In this document: piece by piece, positions 53,788 to 61,651 of the stretch | Layout of the letters: every line of letters starts with the position of its first letter | Position numbering within the stretch: the stretch's first letter is position 1 | The notes under the pieces: model-generated | Database searches by the model: none | What the model was told of the DNA's origin: nothing | What the model saw: the letters and a program-made list of their open reading frames with translations, nothing else | From: Nocardiopsis metallicus | Lineage (GTDB): Bacteria; Actinomycetota; Actinomycetes; Streptosporangiales; Streptosporangiaceae | Assembly (NCBI RefSeq): GCF_014201115.1 | Contig: NZ_JACHDO010000001.1 | Span: forward strand, 5,146,001-5,210,000 | Length of the DNA stretch: 64,000 nucleotides | Direction of reading: 5' to 3' | Made by a program: the position numbers and the translations under genes

Positions 53788-55076
53788 GCGCCGAGTTCAC
53801 GGCCCCGCCGGCCCCGATGCCCGGTGTCGGCCACCTAGCCGCCTGGTTGCGCCGCGACGCCGCGCACCGAGTGACCGTGCTCCACGACCCGGCCGTGTCC
53901 GGCCAGCCGATCCTGGCCGCCGTACTCGCCCAGATCGAAGCCGCGGGCAAGAGGCAGAAGGCTCTGTCCCTGTCCGGCCCGGGAAGCCGGGACTCGATCC
54001 TGGCCCTGGCCGAAGGGCTGGACGAGGAAGAACTGATCGTCGGCGTAGGCGGCGGTTCGGTCCTGGACCAGGCCAAGCTGGCGGTGCTGTTCAGGTCCTC
54101 TCCCGAGGCCCTGGCCCGGGTATCGGCTCCCCAACGCAGCGGCATGGTGGCCCTGCCTCCACACATGGGCGCGTCCGTACGGGTCATCGCCGTACCGACC
54201 ACGCTGGGAACCGGAAGCGAGCTGAGCACGGTGGCCTGTGTGGCCCACGCGGGGGGGAAGCGGCTCGTCACCGGTCCGTGCCTCCGCCCGGTGGCCGCGA
54301 TCCTGGACCCCGAAGCCACACGGACGCTGCCCCCGCGCCTGGTATCGGAAGGCGTGCTCGAAGCGCTCTTCCGCACGGTGAGCCCCTACGTAGGGGACCT
54401 CACCGTCCGGCCCGGGCCGGACGCCCTCACGGAGGACCTGGCCGCCAGGCTGGTCCGCGCGGGCGACCGAATCAGCCGGATGCGCGCCGACGGCCTGCCT
54501 ATCGACCCCTCCACCCGGATACGGGTGGCCGAACTGAGCGGGCAGTCCCAGGCCGGTCCGACCAACCTGGGGCGCGACCCCTACTCCGTCAAGGGTTGGC
54601 TGCTCGGCAACGAGCTCTCGTCAGAGCTCGGCCTGTCCAAGATGCACTCAATCGCGGCGATCTGGCCCGCTTTGTGGCGCCGGATCGCCGACGGTGACAG
54701 CCGACTGGGCGATGCCCGGCGGTTGGACCGGATCTGGGGGTACATGCGCGGCCAGGCCCCCCGGCTGCCCTCCGACCCGGTGCGCGGGATCGCGGAGCTG
54801 GTCGACTCCTGGCGGGTCGACCGGCGGATCAACGCCACACCCGCCCAGGTGGACGCCACCGTCACCCGTGTGATGCGCGCCTGGGGAGCCGGGCTCCCGA
54901 TGCTCGGCGGCCTGTACACCCACGAGGTGCGCGAACTGCTCACCGAGGCGGTCTCGGACGAAAAGTCCCCGCCCGGTCGGCCCGTGCCCCCCCATGACTT
55001 CCGCTTCCCCGGCCCCGAGCCTGGCGAAGCGGTAGGGAAAACAACCGATCACCCAAGAGAAACGAGAACACCATGA
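53784..55076 (+). CDS. Daptide-type oxidative decarboxylase, Fe-ADH fold (MpaB-like)
   Basis: This 430-residue protein has the iron-containing alcohol dehydrogenase fold: IVGVGGGSVLDQAKLAVLF (residues 85-103, NAD site) and VIAVPTTLGTGSELSTVACV. In daptides MpaB oxidises the Thr side chain, causing loss of the C-terminal carboxylate. The usual metal-ligand segment (DALxHAxE) reads EALFRTVS at residues 193-200, and only one nearby later His (His288 in GLSKMHSI) is clear, so metal binding must differ from standard Fe-ADHs. The ATG at 53784 overlaps the aminotransferase stop; its own stop overlaps the first precursor start. Confidence 0.8.
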   Translation: MSAEFTAPPAPMPGVGHLAAWLRRDAAHRVTVLHDPAVSGQPILAAVLAQIEAAGKRQKALSLSGPGSRDSILALAEGLDEEELIVGVGGGSVLDQAKLAVLFRSSPEALARVSAPQRSGMVALPPHMGASVRVIAVPTTLGTGSELSTVACVAHAGGKRLVTGPCLRPVAAILDPEATRTLPPRLVSEGVLEALFRTVSPYVGDLTVRPGPDALTEDLAARLVRAGDRISRMRADGLPIDPSTRIRVAELSGQSQAGPTNLGRDPYSVKGWLLGNELSSELGLSKMHSIAAIWPALWRRIADGDSRLGDARRLDRIWGYMRGQAPRLPSDPVRGIAELVDSWRVDRRINATPAQVDATVTRVMRAWGAGLPMLGGLYTHEVRELLTEAVSDEKSPPGRPVPPHDFRFPGPEPGEAVGKTTDHPRETRTP

Positions 55077-55234
55077 GCGAGTCCTTCGAGAACGAGACCA
55101 AGTCCACCGAACTGGCCCCGGCCCTGGAGCTGGAGATGCAGGAGCTGGAGGCCATGGAGGCCCCCGGTTGGGCCACGGTCAGCGGTGTCAGCGTCGGCAT
55201 CAGCATCGTCTCCGTCGCCTGGAGCATCACCTGA
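55073..55234 (+). CDS. Daptide-type precursor peptide 1
   Basis: The 53-residue peptide has an acidic leader with LELEMQELEAMEAPG, shared with the other two precursors, and a hydrophobic core of about 21 residues beginning WATVSGVSVG and ending SIVSVAWSIT. The C-terminal Thr is the residue that daptide enzymes convert to dimethyl-diaminopropane. The core has five Ser and three Thr and no Cys. The ATG overlaps the MpaB-like stop (ATGA). Cleavage after the Ala-Pro-Gly junction is likely but not proven. Confidence 0.88.
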   Translation: MSESFENETKSTELAPALELEMQELEAMEAPGWATVSGVSVGISIVSVAWSIT

Positions 55235-55280
55235 TCCCGCACCCCCTCACCCCCCACTTCACCACTCGGCAGGAAACAGG

Positions 55281-55463
55281 AAAGAGGAAGCGCATGACGA
55301 ACGAGCAGAGCACCACCGCGCAGTCGGCCGTCAACCCCGAGCTGGAGCTGGAGATGCAGGAACTGGAAGCCATGGAGGCCCCCGGCTTCTGGACCGGCGT
55401 GTCCGTCGGCGTCGCCATCAGCGCCAGCGTGGCCACCTCCGTCGCCATCACCTGACCCCGACC
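55281..55463 (+). repeat. Tandem duplication, copy 1
   Basis: These 183 bases, with ribosome site, whole precursor gene and a few bases after it, recur at 55499-55681 (period 218) with one mismatch seen by eye. Confidence 0.9.
55294..55455 (+). CDS. Daptide-type precursor peptide 2
   Basis: The 53-residue peptide starts MTNEQSTTAQSAVNP, has the same ELELEMQELEAMEAPG leader end, and a core of about 22 residues from FWTGVSVGVA to ASVATSVAIT. It ends in Ile-Thr and has no Cys. AAAGAGGAAG precedes the ATG. The protein is identical to precursor 3. Confidence 0.88.
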   Translation: MTNEQSTTAQSAVNPELELEMQELEAMEAPGFWTGVSVGVAISASVATSVAIT

Positions 55464-55498
55464 GCGCAGAGTCCGCACGCAGAAACAACCCCACACAG

Positions 55499-55681
55499 AA
55501 AGAGGAAGCGCATGACGAACGAGCAGAGCACCACCGCGCAGTCGGCCGTCAACCCCGAGCTGGAGCTGGAGATGCAGGAACTGGAGGCCATGGAGGCCCC
55601 CGGCTTCTGGACCGGCGTGTCCGTCGGCGTCGCCATCAGCGCCAGCGTGGCCACCTCCGTCGCCATCACCTGACCCCGACA
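55499..55681 (+). repeat. Tandem duplication, copy 2
   Basis: Second copy of 55281-55463. The bases between copies are unrelated, so the duplicated unit was the gene with its ribosome site. Confidence 0.9.
55512..55673 (+). CDS. Daptide-type precursor peptide 3
   Basis: Identical in protein sequence to precursor 2, differing from it by one silent base (GAA/GAG at 55368 versus 55586). It ends in SVAIT. Keeping two identical copies points to gene dosage or very recent duplication. A hairpin (55691-55708) follows, which may set precursor mRNA above transporter mRNA. Confidence 0.88.
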   Translation: MTNEQSTTAQSAVNPELELEMQELEAMEAPGFWTGVSVGVAISASVATSVAIT

Positions 55682-55690
55682 GCACACCAA

Positions 55691-55708
55691 GGACGGTCAC
55701 AGCCGTCC
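55691..55708 (+). terminator. Small hairpin between precursors and exporter genes
   Basis: GGACGG-TCACAG-CCGTCC, a modest 6-bp stem without T-run, 18 bases after the last precursor. It could be an attenuator or mRNA stabiliser. Confidence 0.45.
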
Positions 55709-55814
55709 CCCATGCCCAGCATGTGATTCCGCCCGCCCGGTCCCCTCGCACCCCCGGCTCAGCCGGGGCCCGAGGGGCCGGTCGGGCCGACCCTCCCCCT
55801 CCAAAGGAGACACG

Positions 55815-55853
55815 ATGACCGTCCACTTCGACCACCAGGCGGTGAACCGATGA
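55815..55853 (+). CDS. 12-codon upstream ORF coupled to ABC ATPase
   Basis: The frame MTVHFDHQAVNR starts at an ATG with a good AAAGGAG site (55804-55810) and its TGA overlaps the ATG of the exporter ATPase (ATGA). The ATPase itself has only a weak site. This looks like a leader ORF that couples translation into the exporter gene. Whether the peptide has a function is unknown. Confidence 0.45.
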   Translation: MTVHFDHQAVNR

Positions 55854-56587
55854 GCAACACGCTCCCGGCCAGTTTCCGATCCGTGAGCAAACGGTTCGGC
55901 TCCAACACGGCCGTCGACGACATCAGCTTCGACGTACGCCCGGGGAAAATCACCGGTCTCCTGGGGCGCAACGGCGCCGGCAAGACCACCTCCCTGAAGA
56001 TGCTGCTCGGTCTGGCGAAGCCGACCGAGGGCGCCGCCACCGTCTTCGGCCTTCCCTACGACCAGCTCCCCCGGGCCGCGCACCGCGTGGGTGTGGGCAT
56101 GGACGGAGTGAACTCCATCCCCGAGATGCGCGGCCGCAAGGAGCTCCTGGTCTGGGCGAAGATGCTCGGACTGCCCAAGCGGCGTGTGGACGAGGTGCTG
56201 GAGCTGGTGGGTCTGGCCGACCGTTCCGACCGCAGGGTCAAGGACTACTCCACGGGCATGCGTCAGCGCCACACGATCGCGGGCGCCCTGCTAGCCGACC
56301 CCGAGTTCCTGGTCCTGGACGAACCCGTCAACGGCCTGGACCCCGACGGCATCCTCTGGCTGCGCAACTTCCTGCGCGGCCTGGCCGGCGAGGGCAGAAC
56401 CATCCTGATCTCCAGCCACCTGCTGGCCGAGGTCGAGCAGACCGTCGACGACGTCGTGGTCATCCAGAAGTCACTCCGGTACGCGGGGCCGCTGGACGAG
56501 CTGGTCAGCGGTGAGGGCGAACGGCTGGAAGAGCAGTTCTTCTCCCTCGTCGGTTCCGAGAACGCGAAGGAGAAGGTCAGTGCTTAA
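55850..56587 (+). CDS. ABC exporter ATP-binding protein of the RiPP cluster
   Basis: The 245-residue ATPase has Walker A LLGRNGAGKTTSLKMLLGL, signature YSTGMRQRHTIAGALL (STGMRQR variant of LSGGQ), Walker B FLVLDEPVNGLDPDGILWLR and ISSHLLAEVEQTVDDV. This BcrA/LanF-like type pairs with an ABC-2 permease to export or expel antimicrobial peptides, so it may give export, immunity or both. It corresponds to the T genes of daptide clusters. Confidence 0.87.
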   Translation: MSNTLPASFRSVSKRFGSNTAVDDISFDVRPGKITGLLGRNGAGKTTSLKMLLGLAKPTEGAATVFGLPYDQLPRAAHRVGVGMDGVNSIPEMRGRKELLVWAKMLGLPKRRVDEVLELVGLADRSDRRVKDYSTGMRQRHTIAGALLADPEFLVLDEPVNGLDPDGILWLRNFLRGLAGEGRTILISSHLLAEVEQTVDDVVVIQKSLRYAGPLDELVSGEGERLEEQFFSLVGSENAKEKVSA

Positions 56588-57323
56588 CGTGATCGCCGCC
56601 GAGGCGCGCAAACTCACCGGTACTCCGACCTGGATCTACGTGATCCTGGGCGGCCTGGCGCTCGGGGTGAGTGCGAGCTACGGCTTCTCCGCCGAGGTCG
56701 AGAACGGCTCGGCGCTGCCGGCCGAGGCGACCGCCACCGTCACCGAGTCCGTCATCCGCGCCTGGATGATGATGCATCTGTTCGCCTCCATCCTGGGCGC
56801 CGTGATGATCACCCGGGAGTACAACAGCGGAACCATCAGCCGTTCGGTCCTGCTCAGCGGAGGCCGCAACCGCCTCTTCGCGGCCAAGGCCATCGTCGGA
56901 ACGGGTGCGGGCGTCGTGCTCGGTGCCGCCACCGCAGGTGTGGCCCTGGCCTCGCCCTTCCTGTTCATGCCGCTGAACGGCATGACCCCGGAGATGACCA
57001 CCGCCGCCTACCAGACCGCCCTCGGCGTCTTCGCAGTGACCGCACTGGCCGCCCCCTTCGGTGTCTTCCTCGGGCTGCTGATCCGCAACCAGGTCGCCGC
57101 CGTTCTGGTGTTGGCACTGGTCACCGTAGGCCTGGAGCCCTACCTGCTCAGAGCCATCCCCGAGGTGGCGAAGTACACGATGTCCATCGCGATGAGCTCG
57201 GTCTACCTCGACGGCAAGCCCGAACTCCTGGCTGTGCCCGCCGCCCTGGCCGTGATCGCCGGTTGGCTGGCCGTCACCGGTCTGGCGAGCAACCGCCTCC
57301 TGGCCGCCCGGGACGTGGCATGA
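56580..57323 (+). CDS. ABC-2 permease of the RiPP cluster
   Basis: This 247-residue membrane protein has six hydrophobic segments, starting after NVIAAEARKLTGTPTWIYVI, with MITREYNSGTISRSVLLSGG in the first cytoplasmic loop, the usual pattern of ABC-2 permeases that work with BcrA-like ATPases. The GTG at 56580 overlaps the ATPase end and has a strong AAGGAGAAGG site just before it. Its stop overlaps the protease start. Confidence 0.85.
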   Translation: MLNVIAAEARKLTGTPTWIYVILGGLALGVSASYGFSAEVENGSALPAEATATVTESVIRAWMMMHLFASILGAVMITREYNSGTISRSVLLSGGRNRLFAAKAIVGTGAGVVLGAATAGVALASPFLFMPLNGMTPEMTTAAYQTALGVFAVTALAAPFGVFLGLLIRNQVAAVLVLALVTVGLEPYLLRAIPEVAKYTMSIAMSSVYLDGKPELLAVPAALAVIAGWLAVTGLASNRLLAARDVA

Positions 57324-58945
57324 CGGCCATCGCCCCCGAGCCGGCGTCCGCCCACCACCTCGAGAAGCCGCGCGTCTCTCCCGGGGTCACCGTCCACGAA
57401 CCCGCTGAGGAAGGCGGCCAGTGGGTGCTCCAGCGGGGCAAGCACTACTACCGGGTGGGAGCGGACGCCGCCCGACTCGCCAAGGCCCTCGACGGAAGCC
57501 GTGACAGTACCGCGCTCGCCTCCCACCTGGGCTGGCCCGAGGTCGCCGTGACCGAGGGGGTCTCCCGGTTCGACAAGTTGAACCTGATCGACGACGGCAC
57601 CGCCGCGGCCCCCTCCGCCGCCCCCCTGATCAACTTCGTGCCGCCCCTCACCATCCAGTTCACCCTGGTTCGGCCGGCGGCCCTGATGGACCGGCTCCAC
57701 CCGCTGATCCGGGTGTCGGCCAACCGCTATACCGCGGCCCTGGCACTCCTGGTCTCGGTGGGCGGCCTGCTCGCCCTGGCCGCCCAGTCAGCCGACCTGG
57801 GCCGGGCGCTGAGCTCCCCGCTCCCCCCGGCCGTCTACGCCAGTGTCATCGCGGCGTTCCTCATCTCGACCTCGCTCCACGAGATGGGGCACGCCGCCAC
57901 CCTGAACTATTACGGCGGTCGCCCCAGCCGTATGGGGGTCATGCTCTTCTACCTGACGCCCGCCTTCTTCTGCGACGTGTCCGACGGCTGGCGGCTCAAC
58001 CACAGGTACCAACGGGTACGGGTGGCGATGGCCGGAGTGGCGACCCAGATGATCATCGCGGGCGGCGCCTCCATCGCGGCGCTGTTCGTCACCTCGCCCG
58101 GCGTCCAGAACGGCGTCCTGGTCTTCGCGTTGGTCAGCTACGTCGCCGGGATCCTGAACTTCCTGCCCTTCGTCAAGCTGGACGGCTACATCGCGCTGAT
58201 GAGCCACCTGGACCGGCCCTTCCTGCGCGACCGCGCGATGAGCGATGCCAGGCGCTGGTTCGCCAGGACGCTCTTCGGAGGCCGCTACGAGCGGGAGATC
58301 CCGCGTCCGTGGTCGGTACCGTTCGGCCTCGCCTGCATCGGATTCCCGGTGTACCTGATCATCACGGCCCTGGCACTGTGGACGGATCTGCTCCAGCGCA
58401 GCGGCCTCTTCGGGTTCGTCCTGATGGCGCTCGCCGTCGTGTACATGCTGTACCTGCTGTTGCGCGGGGTCCACAGACTGGCCGGCGAAGTCCGCCGCTC
58501 CGGCGCCTCCCGTCTGCGGGTCGTCACCGCCACGGCGCTCTTCACCGGTGCCTGCGCGGCCGCGCTCTTCACCCCGGTCTCCCACAGTCTCTCGGGTGGA
58601 TATGTCACCCACGGCGACCAGGTCCTCCTGGTCTTCCTCCCGGGGAGCGACACCTCGTCCGTCGAGCCCGGCCAGGACGTGGAACTCGTCAGCGGCGGCC
58701 TCGTACTCCAGCCCCGGACGGGTTCGGCGACGGTGGACACCGCCGCCCCGGAGGAGGTCCAGGCGCCCCTGTCCGCTTTCGCCCCCGTCGTCTTCGCCGA
58801 GGATCCCGAGCTCCCCGCCGAGGGGTACCCCATCACGGTCGACGGCACCCCTGAGCAGCCGGTCGGCGCCGCACGGGTGGACGCGGGCACCATCCCCCTC
58901 TGGGAGTACGCCTACGTCAACTACCTCGCACCCTTCCTTCCCTGA
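57320..58945 (+). CDS. Membrane metalloprotease with N-terminal PqqD-like domain (MpaP-like)
   Basis: The 541-residue protein begins with an RRE/PqqD-like part (WVLQRGKHYYRVGADAARLA, ALASHLGWPEVAVTEGVSRF), then membrane helices. The zinc site is LISTSLHEMGHAATLNYYGG (HExxH) and the second M50-type motif is FLPFVKLDGYIALMSHLDRP (LDG). It resembles the intramembrane metalloproteases of daptide clusters that are thought to remove the leader. The C-terminal 150 residues form an extracytoplasmic biotinyl/HlyD-like domain. It is the last gene of the overlapping ABC block. Confidence 0.83.
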   Translation: MTAIAPEPASAHHLEKPRVSPGVTVHEPAEEGGQWVLQRGKHYYRVGADAARLAKALDGSRDSTALASHLGWPEVAVTEGVSRFDKLNLIDDGTAAAPSAAPLINFVPPLTIQFTLVRPAALMDRLHPLIRVSANRYTAALALLVSVGGLLALAAQSADLGRALSSPLPPAVYASVIAAFLISTSLHEMGHAATLNYYGGRPSRMGVMLFYLTPAFFCDVSDGWRLNHRYQRVRVAMAGVATQMIIAGGASIAALFVTSPGVQNGVLVFALVSYVAGILNFLPFVKLDGYIALMSHLDRPFLRDRAMSDARRWFARTLFGGRYEREIPRPWSVPFGLACIGFPVYLIITALALWTDLLQRSGLFGFVLMALAVVYMLYLLLRGVHRLAGEVRRSGASRLRVVTATALFTGACAAALFTPVSHSLSGGYVTHGDQVLLVFLPGSDTSSVEPGQDVELVSGGLVLQPRTGSATVDTAAPEEVQAPLSAFAPVVFAEDPELPAEGYPITVDGTPEQPVGAARVDAGTIPLWEYAYVNYLAPFLP

Positions 58946-59059
58946 ACGCCCCTCCCCGCCCTAGCCGGCCGGTCTGAGCGTCCCGTCCGCAGGAAGCGCG
59001 GTCGCCCCCGCCCCGGCTCCGCTGCCCCCTGCCACCCCGAGCTGACAAGGACCAACACC

Positions 59060-61651
59060 GTGCAGGACTTCCGGTACCTCAACTTCTGCCCCGAGGGAAC
59101 ACACTTCTACGACAAGCCCGCGCCCGAGAGCACCACCGACGACTTTCGCCCTCCGGAGACCCCGCCCGCGGCGAACTGGTCCGCTGAACGCGGACGCGAG
59201 TGGACCATGTGCACTCCACCGGACGCCGACCTCCCCCTCCAGGGGTGGAAGATCCACGTGTCGGCCACCCCGGAGAACGCCGCCGAACTGCTGGACGCCG
59301 TCCTGCCGTACTGCGTCGAGCACCGGCTGTCGTTCAAGTACCTGAACGGGCCCGCCGTGCTCTCCCGACGCAGCAGCAAGTACGGCGACCGGACGGCGAG
59401 CGGGAAGTTCATCACCATCTACCCGTCCGACGAGGACCAGCTCCACCGCACACTCCTCGACCTGGACGACAGGATCGGCGGTAGCGCGGGCCCGTACATC
59501 CTGAGCGACCTGCGCTGGCGCTCCGGCCCGCTGTACGTGCGCTACGGCGGCTTCGCCCTGCGCATGGCCCGGGACAAGCACGGTGCCCTGGTTCCGGGGA
59601 TCGAGGACCCCGAGGGAAAACTGGTCCCTGACGAGCGCCGCCCCGGGTTCCGGCCGCCGTCCTGGGTGAAGCTGCCGGAGTTCCTGGCGGAGGCCGTGGC
59701 CGCGCGCAGCTCCGGAACCCTCCGCGACTTCCCGTACCGGGCTCACAAGGCCCTGCACTTCTCCAACGGCGGCGGCGTCTACCTGGCACGTGACAACCGC
59801 AACGGCGAGGAGGTACTGCTCAAGGAGGCGCGCCCGCTCGCCGGGCTGGACACCTCCGGCACCGACGCCACGCAGCGGATGCAGCAGGAGCGCTGGGCCC
59901 TGGAACAGCTGGCCGACCTGGACAGCGTCCCCACCCTGTACGACTATCGGGTCGGGCACGAACACCACTTCCTCACCCGGGAGTTCGTCGAGGGGGTACC
60001 GCTCAACCAGGCGATCTTCCCCCGGCACCCCTTCATGGGCGGGGATAACACCGCCGAGGAGCGCACCGCCTACACCGAATGGGCCCTGGGGATCATCGAC
60101 CAGGTCGAGGCGGGTATCGCCGCGATGCACGCGCGAGGGGTCGTCTTCGGCGACGTCCACCCGGGCAACGTGCTGGTGAAGGAGGACGGCAGCATCGCCT
60201 TCATCGACATGGAGACGGCCACCCCCGTCGAGGCGGGCTACCGGCAGTCGATGGGGGCGTTGGGCTTCTACGCGCCCGACCATCTGCGGGGTCCGGAGGT
60301 GGACCTGTTCGGGCTGGCCTGCCTGAGGCTCTCGATGTTCGCTCCGGTACCGCAGGTCATCCCGTGGGGAACCGGTAAGATCCGTGAGCTCCTCGACCTC
60401 GCGGTGGGACACTTCGATCTCCCCGACGACTTCGTCGGGAGCGTCGAGAGCGGCATGGGAGAGCACGTCCTCCCCGCGGGTGAGTACACCCCGGTGTGGC
60501 CCGACGACCCGTTCGACCCCGGCCTGCGCGCGCGGATCGCCTCCAGCGTCGTGGACGCGGCCACCCCGGACCGGCAGGACCGCCTCTACCCCGGTGACGC
60601 CTTCCAGTTCCTCAACCAGGACGGTGGGGTCACCTTCGCCTACGGGGCCGCGGGCGTCCTGTGGGCCCTCTCCGAAACCGGCCAGGCCGTACCCGTGGAA
60701 CACGTCTCCTGGCTGATGGAGCGGGCACGGCAGCTGGCCGAAGTCGGTCCGGGTTTCTACACCGGGCTCAGTGGTGTGGCGTACACGCTGGAGCGGATCG
60801 GCTTCCGCCCCGAAGGCGAGGAGTTCCTGGAATCGGCCCTGACCGGTCCCTACGACGGTGTCAGCGGCAACCTCCTGGAGGGCCTGTCCGGGCTCGGTCT
60901 GACCCTGACCCACTTCGCCGAAGCGGGCGGAGCCGCGAGCGGCCTGGCCAGGGCGCTGGACATCGCCGACGTGATCACCAGCCGGAACGGCTCCGGAGTC
61001 AAACGTCCCGGGCTCCTCCACGGTCGCTCGGGCCACGCGCTGTTCCTGCTCCGCCTGTACGAGCGCACAGCGGACGCGGCTCTGCTGGAGGCGGCCGTCC
61101 ACGAGTTCCAGGCCGACTTCGACACCCTGGTCAAGGCCAACCCGGACAGCGGTCCCCGAACCACCTTCCCCAACGGTCTGGCGGGCGGTGCCGGTATGGC
61201 GATCGTCGCCCACGAGCTCCTCCGACACCGCGCGGACCCGCGGCTGGAATCAGCGCTCAACTCACTGCGCAGCAGCACGGAGTCCCAACTCGTCATCTCG
61301 AACGGGCTGTTCAACGGCCGTTCCGGGGCGGTCGTGGCGCTGAACCACCTGAACCTCGGCGGCGTCCCAGTGACGCGGTTGCACGACCACCTCTCCGCCT
61401 TCGGTTGGGAGGCGGTCTCCGTCGAGGAGGGCCGGGTGGACTTCATCGGTGACCACAGCCACCGCCTCTCCACCGACCTCGCCACGGGGTCGGCCGGGGT
61501 CCTACTGGCTCTGGACGCGACGGCGCGCGGACGGCTGAATCCGCTCCCCTTCCTCCAACCGGGCCCGGCTGTGTCCGCGACCTCAGTCGAGCGGGCGGAC
61601 CGGACCGCGCACCGCGTCCTGGTTCCGGAGCGGAACGGGCACCCGGCATGA
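59060..61651 (+). CDS. Class III lanthipeptide synthetase (LanKC-like)
   Basis: The 863-residue protein has the LanKC layout. The N-terminal lyase (residues 1-220) keeps the expected residues in GWKIHVSATPEN (His66), LSFKYLNG (Lys93) and TASGKFITIYPSD (Lys116). The kinase (about 230-480) has LLKEARP (Lys255), VVFGDVHPGNVLVKEDG (Asp365) and FIDMETATP (Asp383). The cyclase-like domain (500-840) has no Cys and no zinc triad, as in class III. It would phosphorylate and eliminate Ser/Thr to give dehydro residues. The precursors here have no Cys, so lanthionine rings cannot form. The GTG at 59060 follows ACAAGGA; its stop overlaps the YcaO start. Confidence 0.9.
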   Translation: MQDFRYLNFCPEGTHFYDKPAPESTTDDFRPPETPPAANWSAERGREWTMCTPPDADLPLQGWKIHVSATPENAAELLDAVLPYCVEHRLSFKYLNGPAVLSRRSSKYGDRTASGKFITIYPSDEDQLHRTLLDLDDRIGGSAGPYILSDLRWRSGPLYVRYGGFALRMARDKHGALVPGIEDPEGKLVPDERRPGFRPPSWVKLPEFLAEAVAARSSGTLRDFPYRAHKALHFSNGGGVYLARDNRNGEEVLLKEARPLAGLDTSGTDATQRMQQERWALEQLADLDSVPTLYDYRVGHEHHFLTREFVEGVPLNQAIFPRHPFMGGDNTAEERTAYTEWALGIIDQVEAGIAAMHARGVVFGDVHPGNVLVKEDGSIAFIDMETATPVEAGYRQSMGALGFYAPDHLRGPEVDLFGLACLRLSMFAPVPQVIPWGTGKIRELLDLAVGHFDLPDDFVGSVESGMGEHVLPAGEYTPVWPDDPFDPGLRARIASSVVDAATPDRQDRLYPGDAFQFLNQDGGVTFAYGAAGVLWALSETGQAVPVEHVSWLMERARQLAEVGPGFYTGLSGVAYTLERIGFRPEGEEFLESALTGPYDGVSGNLLEGLSGLGLTLTHFAEAGGAASGLARALDIADVITSRNGSGVKRPGLLHGRSGHALFLLRLYERTADAALLEAAVHEFQADFDTLVKANPDSGPRTTFPNGLAGGAGMAIVAHELLRHRADPRLESALNSLRSSTESQLVISNGLFNGRSGAVVALNHLNLGGVPVTRLHDHLSAFGWEAVSVEEGRVDFIGDHSHRLSTDLATGSAGVLLALDATARGRLNPLPFLQPGPAVSATSVERADRTAHRVLVPERNGHPA

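Noticed and set aside
58961..61228. Long open frame on the minus strand opposite the LanKC-like gene
   Set aside because: It is antisense to a gene with clear lyase and kinase motifs; its translation has no domain features, and GC-rich codon bias explains the openness.
59060..61651. Synthetase as class IV (LanL) or class II (LanM) enzyme
   Set aside because: The cyclase-like domain has no Cys-Cys-His zinc ligands and the N-terminus is a phospho-Ser/Thr lyase, so class III fits best.
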